Below, in pieces: positions 7,163-11,421 of a DNA stretch of 11,421 nt (the first letter of the stretch is position 1; each line of letters opens with the position of its first letter). The notes under the pieces are model-generated. The model saw only the letters and a program-made list of their open reading frames with translations, did not search any database and was not told where the DNA came from. The stretch comes from Clostridia bacterium. GTDB taxonomy: Bacteria; Bacillota; Clostridia; Christensenellales; CAG-917. Position numbers and translations under genes: made by a program. Where the stretch lies: the NCBI GenBank assembly GCA_900769205.1, contig CAAGFS010000027.1, forward strand, positions 1 through 11,421, read 5' to 3'.

Positions 7163-7192
7163 ACATGCGACGCGCATATGCGCGTCGCATGT
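7163..7192. repeat. Perfect 30-bp palindrome
   Basis: The left half ACATGCGACGCGCAT (7163-7177) is exactly complementary to 7178-7192, with no spacer at the centre. The palindrome is much richer in G+C than the sequence around it. There is no T-run on either side (plus-strand flank GAGACCAC), which argues against a simple intrinsic terminator. It lies between the hydrolase stop and the ribosome site of the next gene, in a 175-nt gap that otherwise holds only the weak hairpin at 7109-7128 and no convincing promoter. Confidence 0.8.
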
Positions 7193-7268
7193 GAGACCAC
7201 AAGTCCGAAATTTTATTTTGGGAGTCGGGCTTGTTTTTATATAGATAAAAATTTGTGGAGGACACCAA

Positions 7269-7862
7269 ATGAAAAGAACAAAAATTGTTTTGGCATTGCT
7301 GCTGCTTGCGGTTATGCTTACATCTTCGTTTGCGCTTGTTGCGTGCGACAAAGTGCCCGAAAAGTACAAAATGAAAAACTTTTACGGCACGTACGATCAG
7401 TTTGCAAACGATTATTACACCGTCTATTTTTTTTTAAACGGTAAGCAAGGCACGACCGATTTGACAATAGGATGGTGGGATATATGCGAGCTCAAAGAAA
7501 ATTCTTTTGTTTACATAGACACGACAGGTGAAAAGAAAGAGAAAGAATGCGATGCTGTTTTGATAGCCAAAATCCGAGAGTTGCAACAACGAATCGGGCA
7601 CAAAGTCACAATCGAAAAAAAGAAAATTACGTTTGTCGATTCAAACGCTGTTTTGAATGTCAAAAAGTATATTACAAAATTTGACGGGCATGAGTATTTT
7701 ACTGCCGCACTTGACGATAAAGACCTAAATATGTTTATAGGTCGTTATAAAAATTGCGATGCTATAAACGAATGCAAAATAGTTACGTTTATAGTTAATG
7801 AAGCAGTCGATATTCAAAGCGATAAATGGGGCGTAGCAGTTACGAAAAATTTTATAAAATAA
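7269..7862 (+). CDS. Small lipoprotein of unknown function
   Basis: A predicted 197-residue lipoprotein. ATG at 7269 follows GGAGG (7257-7261) by 7 nt. Residues 1-26 are a signal peptide with Lys3-Lys5 (KRTK), a long hydrophobic core and lipobox LVAC, so Cys26 is the predicted lipid-modified residue. The mature part is soluble, Lys/Asp-rich and probably beta-rich. A Trp pair in TIGWWD (66-71) and an EKKKITF strand (115-121) suggest a small beta-sheet or lipocalin-like shape, but I recognise no family. It is followed after 12 nt by the GLUG-repeat gene, so the two are probably one operon of exported proteins. A run of nine T residues at 7427-7435 sits inside the frame. Base composition shifts towards A+T from about here to 9618. 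Confidence 0.8.
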   Translation: MKRTKIVLALLLLAVMLTSSFALVACDKVPEKYKMKNFYGTYDQFANDYYTVYFFLNGKQGTTDLTIGWWDICELKENSFVYIDTTGEKKEKECDAVLIAKIRELQQRIGHKVTIEKKKITFVDSNAVLNVKKYITKFDGHEYFTAALDDKDLNMFIGRYKNCDAINECKIVTFIVNEAVDIQSDKWGVAVTKNFIK

Positions 7863-7874
7863 TCGGGAGAAAAA

Positions 7875-8267
7875 ATGATGATTAAAAATAATTATAATAA
7901 GGGCATGCTAATTTTGTTGTGTATGCTTGTTTGTGTATCTATAGGAATAGGTTTAGTTTTTGATATATCGGGGATTGCAAGTGCAGAAAATTGTGAAACC
8001 AATTTGAACGGTTTGTGTAGAACTTATACCGAATCGAGCAATCCAAACGGAGTGGACTTTTATGAATATTTGCAAGATTATAGGCGATTGACACAAGATC
8101 ATATGTATTCGTTTTTTAATACGTTTAATAGTATAAAACATTATAATGGCGAATCTTTTGATAACAATGCGCAATATTACACAAATATTACAACTGCTAA
8201 AATAGAACAATGTGTATCGCCAAGGAGCAGGGGGAGTGTTCTCTTTGCCGCGGGGAAAAGAGTATGA
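7875..8267 (+). CDS. N-terminal part of a frameshifted secreted GLUG-repeat protein
   Basis: 130 codons from ATG at 7875 (or the adjacent in-frame ATG at 7878), with GGGAG (7865-7869) 5 nt upstream. Residues 1-37 are a Sec signal peptide: Lys4, a hydrophobic core at about 10-31 and an ASA cleavage site before Glu38. The following Asn/Tyr/Phe-rich segment runs normally to about residue 112. The last 20 codons (CVSPRSRG onward) look out of register, and the frame stops at 8265-8267. The +1 frame over the same bases reads naturally and continues to 9618. I therefore take this as the 5' half of one gene of about 1.74 kb. The break could be a real mutation, phase variation at the G5 run (8230-8234), programmed frameshifting or a sequence error. 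It lies 12 nt after the small lipoprotein gene. Confidence 0.75.
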   Translation: MMIKNNYNKGMLILLCMLVCVSIGIGLVFDISGIASAENCETNLNGLCRTYTESSNPNGVDFYEYLQDYRRLTQDHMYSFFNTFNSIKHYNGESFDNNAQYYTNITTAKIEQCVSPRSRGSVLFAAGKRV

Positions 8268-9618
8268 TGTGCGACTTTACGTGAACAATCTCGTCAGATA
8301 TTATGATATAAGAAAAACAACCGATACTCTTGCGGGGTATACAGAATTGTCTGCAATATTTGACAATACTACATCAAAACTTACGATTGCCGATGATAGA
8401 GATTTGTTCACAACGATTGCCTTAACTGCGCAAAATGTAAACGGTATTGTTGCAAACATAAACGTTGTTTTCAATCAAAATGAGATTGCCATAAGCAAAG
8501 TTGACATCGTTGACAAAATAGCCATTGAGATTGCAAGATCTTCACTTGTTCAAAAGGTGTCTTATAGAGTTAGTGGAAAAAATGCAAAAGGATTCGATTT
8601 TAGTTATACGGGCGTGATTGCCGAAAATATGTATGAGAATGGGTTGAAAGATTTGTACAATAGAAGAGCCGTTGGAGAAGTGGTGTTTTCAATATCTTCT
8701 GTCGAGTTCTTGCAAAAGTATAGCCGTCAAGTGCATACAGTGTCAATTGCCAACCAAAATGCGACGATCAATTGTTCGGATACCAACATATACAATGCAT
8801 TGCAGATGTACAATTTGAGATATCATAGTTATGACGAATGTCGCTTAAAAGCAAATATCGAATTGGATAAATTGGGAGAAGATTGGACGCCGATTCCCGA
8901 ACTGAACGCAACTTTCAATGGCGGTTTGCATGTTATTGGGGGCGTGAATATGCACATACCGGAGTATATTTCCGGAGATCGAAGGTATGGCCTGTTTGGT
9001 GTCATAAAACCCGGCGTTACCGTTGCGTTTTTGGGAGTGAATGTCAATATTACTTGCGCTTCCAAACATTATGAAGATTATGTGTATGTCGGTGGTTTTG
9101 CAGGACAAAACCATGGAGAATTGGGATTTGTTACGGCAGTAGGCTATATTGAGTGCCATAGAAACAGATCAAATCTTGGCGGGGTTGTCGGAACAAACTT
9201 TGGCAGTATGATGAACTGCATTTTTGGCGGTACACTTTTCGGAAATGGCGAAATGGGCGGAATAGCAGGTTACAATAGCGGATCTATTGCAAACTGCGTG
9301 TCAACCAATGCAACAATACAACATAGTGTTGCAGAAGAGGCACATTCTATCGGCGGAATAGTCGGACATTGTTTTGGCGGTACACTTGAAAACAACACAT
9401 TTTCAAAAAGTAAAATCACCATTTACAATACCGGTGTTATTCGCAAGATTGCTACAAGAATGGGGTTAATAGTCGGACATCTCCAAAACGCTACAATGAA
9501 GAATGATTGCAAATATTCTGAGTGTTCATGGGATAGCGGAAAAATACGTGACAATAAGTACTGCTATGCCTATTGGGATGGGAGAGTTGGAAAGTTGGAT
9601 AATAGCACATTGATATAA
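8212..9618 (+). CDS. C-terminal part of the frameshifted secreted protein with GLUG repeats
   Basis: About 468 codons in the +1 frame relative to 7875-8267. It opens at GTG 8212, shortly after a stop at 8203-8205, but no Shine-Dalgarno site precedes that GTG, so it is probably not an independent start. Residues about 9-180 are beta-rich without a recognised family. WTPIPEL (225-231) and the following FNGGLHVIGG segment (235-244) match the lead-in usual before GLUG repeats. GLUG-like units follow: VGGFAGQN (293-300), LGGVVGTN (322-329), MGGIAGYN (348-355), IGGIVGHC (380-387) and a worn MGLIVGH (417-423), several continuing into a GxIxNC-type strand. Such repeats occur in surface adhesins and large secreted enzymes and are expected to stack as a beta-helix. 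No LPXTG motif or C-terminal anchor is seen, so the protein is either released or held non-covalently. A strong terminator follows within 7 nt. Confidence 0.8.
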   Translation: MYRQGAGGVFSLPRGKEYDVRLYVNNLVRYYDIRKTTDTLAGYTELSAIFDNTTSKLTIADDRDLFTTIALTAQNVNGIVANINVVFNQNEIAISKVDIVDKIAIEIARSSLVQKVSYRVSGKNAKGFDFSYTGVIAENMYENGLKDLYNRRAVGEVVFSISSVEFLQKYSRQVHTVSIANQNATINCSDTNIYNALQMYNLRYHSYDECRLKANIELDKLGEDWTPIPELNATFNGGLHVIGGVNMHIPEYISGDRRYGLFGVIKPGVTVAFLGVNVNITCASKHYEDYVYVGGFAGQNHGELGFVTAVGYIECHRNRSNLGGVVGTNFGSMMNCIFGGTLFGNGEMGGIAGYNSGSIANCVSTNATIQHSVAEEAHSIGGIVGHCFGGTLENNTFSKSKITIYNTGVIRKIATRMGLIVGHLQNATMKNDCKYSECSWDSGKIRDNKYCYAYWDGRVGKLDNSTLI

Positions 9619-9624
9619 AATCGG

Positions 9625-9656
9625 TCGGGCGCGAAAATTTGCGCTCGATTTTTTTT
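9625..9656 (+). terminator. Intrinsic terminator after the GLUG-repeat gene
   Basis: TCGGGCGC (9625-9632) pairs with GCGCTCGA (9641-9648) in an 8-bp stem with one G-T wobble and an 8-nt loop, followed by eight T residues (9649-9656). It ends the 7269-9618 unit. Confidence 0.9.
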
Positions 9657-9683
9657 GCGGAAAAACGATAAGTGTGATATGAT
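9655..9683 (+). promoter_or_regulatory. Promoter for the four-helix membrane protein gene
   Basis: TTGCGG (9655-9660), a 17-nt spacer and TATGAT (9678-9683) predict a start near 9690 and a leader of only about 18 nt. The -35 box overlaps the last two T residues of the preceding terminator, so the two transcription units are packed back to back. Confidence 0.75.
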
Positions 9684-9707
9684 ATAGAAAAACTTTGCGG
9701 AACGCTT

Positions 9708-10352
9708 ATGAAAAAGAAAATCGTCAGATACAAACCAAGCGACGCGCCCGCTATCGTCAACGAGCAAGGCAACGAACAAACAAACGAGCAGATCGTGCTT
9801 GAAACGGACGTTGTCGAAAACGGCAAAAAGGGCGACAAATTGTCGCTCGTGCAGAAGTTGAGCGTCGTGTGGACGGTGCTTTCCACTCTCTACGCCATAG
9901 TTTCGACCTGCCTGTTTTTGTCAAAGAAATGGGTTGAGTCCGCCTATTCGTACGTGCTTGTGGCAATGCTCGCGGTGTTCGTGGCGGTGTTCGTCGCGCT
10001 CGTTGTGCTTGCCTTCAGAAATCCGAAAAACGCAAAGGTCAACATAAAGACCTACAAGAAAACGCTGGGCATATTCAAAGGCATCGTCAACGTCACGTTC
10101 TTTGCGCTCACGGCGGTGTCTATGGCGGGACTGGCAAAAGGGGATATGAGCCTTGCAAAATGGATTGTGTTCGGCGCGTCCTTCTTCGTCGCGCTCGTTC
10201 AACTCGCTCTCAAAATCGCTTTGTTTGCAATGAAACTCGCGCGCAGAGCGGTGACAAAAAAGTTCAAAGTCGAAGTGCGCAACTACGTGGACGGCAAGCA
10301 GAAAAGAAAGACCGCCTTGGACAAGGTGAAGGAGCATTCGTACAAAGAATGA
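9708..10352 (+). CDS. Four-helix membrane protein of unknown function
   Basis: A predicted 214-residue integral membrane protein. The ATG at 9708 is the first start after the promoter. The ribosome site is weak (GCGGAA, about 8 nt upstream) and the leader is very short. Residues 1-48 are a hydrophilic, probably cytoplasmic tail with three NEQ repeats (18-20, 22-24, 26-28). Hydrophobic helices lie at about 50-72, 80-103, 120-143 and 149-175. The tail (176-214) is strongly basic, consistent with a cytoplasmic C-terminus. I recognise no catalytic motif or family. It is expressed as a single gene between a terminator-promoter junction and a convergent terminator. Its codon use returns to the more G+C-rich style of the genes at 741-2928, unlike the preceding operon. 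It could be a small structural membrane protein. Confidence 0.75.
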   Translation: MKKKIVRYKPSDAPAIVNEQGNEQTNEQIVLETDVVENGKKGDKLSLVQKLSVVWTVLSTLYAIVSTCLFLSKKWVESAYSYVLVAMLAVFVAVFVALVVLAFRNPKNAKVNIKTYKKTLGIFKGIVNVTFFALTAVSMAGLAKGDMSLAKWIVFGASFFVALVQLALKIALFAMKLARRAVTKKFKVEVRNYVDGKQKRKTALDKVKEHSYKE

Positions 10353-10420
10353 TAATCGTGCGCTAAAACGGCGACGCGATAAATATTGCGATTGTGACAA
10401 AACAAGGATTTTATATAACG

Positions 10421-10447
10421 AAAAACGGCACTTTAAGTGCCGTTTTT
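10421..10447. terminator. Bidirectional intrinsic terminator between convergent genes
   Basis: AAAAACGGCACT (10421-10432) pairs with AGTGCCGTTTTT (10436-10447) around a 3-nt loop, with A and T runs on the two sides. It is 68 nt past the membrane-protein stop and 14 nt past the minus-strand mutase stop, so it can serve both. The outer stem, AAAAACGGC, is the same as in the terminator at 2957-2989. Confidence 0.9.
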
Positions 10448-10461
10448 GTGATTTTCAAAGA

Positions 10462-11421
10462 TTATTGCAATGAAAAGAAAAAGTCGGTGAGTTTGCGCGG
10501 ATTGTCCAAATAATCGCCCGCTTCGTCTGCGGTGCGCTCGCAATATTCGTCCGCGTTGCCGAGCGTGCGCTTGGAGCACCAAAGCATATACGGCACGGGT
10601 TCGCTCGTGTGTTTTTTCAGCGATACGGGGGTGTAGTGGTCGGGCATCACGAGAATGCAGACGTCTTGTTTGCTCTCGTCAAAGTGTTCGAGAAGGGTGC
10701 CGATCACCTTTTGGTCTATAAGCTCGATTGCCCGCACTTTGCCGTAGGCGTCGCCCTGATGCCCGCACTCGTCCGTCGCTTCGAGATGTATCATACAAAA
10801 GTCGCTCCCGCTTTTCAGAGCGTCTATCGCGCTTTGCGCCTTGCCTTGAAAGTTTGTGTCTATCCTGCCCGTTGCGCCCGGCACTTCGACGTTTTGCATA
10901 CCGCTTCCCACCGCGATGCCTTTGAGCAGGTCAACCGCGCTTATCATCGAAGCGCTCTTTTCGTATTGTCCGAAAAAGTCGGGGATGGACGGCTTTGTGC
11001 CTTCTCCCCAGAACCATATTGCGTTTGCGGGCTTTTTGCCCTGTTTCACACGGTTCAGATTGACGGGGTGGACGGACAGCAAATCGTAGGATTTGCGGAT
11101 GAAATCGCAAAGTTCACTCCGAAGTTCGCCCTTCGGAAGATATGCGCCGATTTTTTGTCCGCTTATGTCGTGCGGGGGAGTCAGATCGTCGTTTGCGGCC
11201 GCGTTTTTGACGATGAGGCAATGCCGATAGCTTACGCCTTTGTAGAACTCGAACCGCTCGGACGAAAATGCGTCCTTTATCGCGCCGAAAAGGATGGTTG
11301 CGTCTTCGTCGGAAATCTCGCCCGCGCCGTAATCGAGCATAATTTTGTCTTCAAACGGTTGATCGTCCGAAAGCGTGACGAGATTGGTGCGCAAAGCCAA
11401 GTCGTTGTCATCCATTTTTAC
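10462..11421 (-). CDS. apgM: 2,3-bisphosphoglycerate-independent phosphoglycerate mutase, archaeal type (N-terminus cut by window edge)
   Basis: Interconverts 3-phosphoglycerate and 2-phosphoglycerate in glycolysis/gluconeogenesis; cytoplasmic, metal-dependent, alkaline-phosphatase superfamily. The minus-strand frame is open to the window edge, with Val-Lys codons before the ATG at 11415-11413. The sequence there (LALRTNLVTL) matches an internal conserved stretch of the family, so that Met is not the start; roughly the first 80-100 residues lie outside the window. Counting from that Met, NAIWFWGEGTKP (131-142) is a family signature. The second metal site is complete: Asp215 and His219 in HLEATDECGHQGD (210-222), then Asp259-His260 followed by TP, and His269 before PVP. 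The phosphoserine and first metal ligands would lie in the missing part. The gene converges on a shared terminator with the upstream membrane-protein gene. A related phosphomutase of the same superfamily is the only realistic alternative. Confidence 0.9.
   Translation of the reverse strand, partial: VKMDDNDLALRTNLVTLSDDQPFEDKIMLDYGAGEISDEDATILFGAIKDAFSSERFEFYKGVSYRHCLIVKNAAANDDLTPPHDISGQKIGAYLPKGELRSELCDFIRKSYDLLSVHPVNLNRVKQGKKPANAIWFWGEGTKPSIPDFFGQYEKSASMISAVDLLKGIAVGSGMQNVEVPGATGRIDTNFQGKAQSAIDALKSGSDFCMIHLEATDECGHQGDAYGKVRAIELIDQKVIGTLLEHFDESKQDVCILVMPDHYTPVSLKKHTSEPVPYMLWCSKRTLGNADEYCERTADEAGDYLDNPRKLTDFFFSLQ

Noticed and set aside
7218..7245. TTGGGA and TATAGA as a promoter for the small lipoprotein gene
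   Set aside because: The -35 match is weak, the spacing is 16 nt, and the start point would fall almost on the ribosome site; not strong enough to annotate.
11413..11415. ATG as the start of the phosphoglycerate mutase
   Set aside because: The frame stays open upstream to the window edge and the local sequence matches an internal conserved stretch of the family, so the gene is cut, not complete.

Overview
The window looks like chromosomal DNA from a Gram-positive, Clostridia-like bacterium (Bacillota), possibly an uncultured gut lineage. The reasons are two lipoprotein signal peptides with the same LVAC lipobox at Cys26, purine-rich Shine-Dalgarno sites, sigma-A type promoters, a Gly-X-Y collagen-like surface protein with a Cys-rich head, and a membrane protein with a permease-prefix/DUF1700-like N-terminus. 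The placement is an inference; there is no rRNA, tRNA or other marker gene. No phage, transposase or CRISPR features were seen.

Layout. (1) 1-509, minus: the first 169 codons of a collagen-like protein, cut by the window edge. (2) 741-1586 and 1639-2928, plus: a six-helix membrane protein with a helical prefix domain, then a stand-alone condensation/acyltransferase-fold enzyme, ended by a strong bidirectional terminator (2957-2989). (3) 3005-5887, minus: a 960-residue lipoprotein with an unusual amphipathic beta-hairpin segment, ricin-type beta-trefoil repeats and a C-terminal beta domain. It has a consensus promoter (6029-6058) and a leader of about 135 nt holding two inverted repeats. (4) 6179-7093, plus: an HSL-type alpha/beta hydrolase with its own promoter, divergent from the lipoprotein gene. 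(5) 7163-7192: a perfect 30-bp palindrome. (6) 7269-9618, plus: an A+T-rich two-gene unit encoding a small lipoprotein and a secreted GLUG-repeat protein whose gene is split by a frameshift near 8206-8267. (7) 9708-10352, plus: a four-helix membrane protein. (8) 10462-11421, minus: the C-terminal part of an archaeal-type cofactor-independent phosphoglycerate mutase, cut by the window edge and convergent with (7) over a shared terminator.

How the genes fit together. Four of the nine genes encode exported proteins: the collagen-like protein (export inferred), the two lipoproteins and the GLUG protein. The region therefore reads as an accessory cell-surface neighbourhood set among ordinary metabolic and membrane genes. 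The best candidate for something undescribed is the large lipoprotein. Residues 317-357 alternate hydrophobic and small/polar residues on both arms of a hairpin, as in the membrane-inserting stem of beta-pore-forming toxins, and lectin-like trefoils follow. A surface-tethered, glycan-binding pore former is a testable hypothesis, not an established function.
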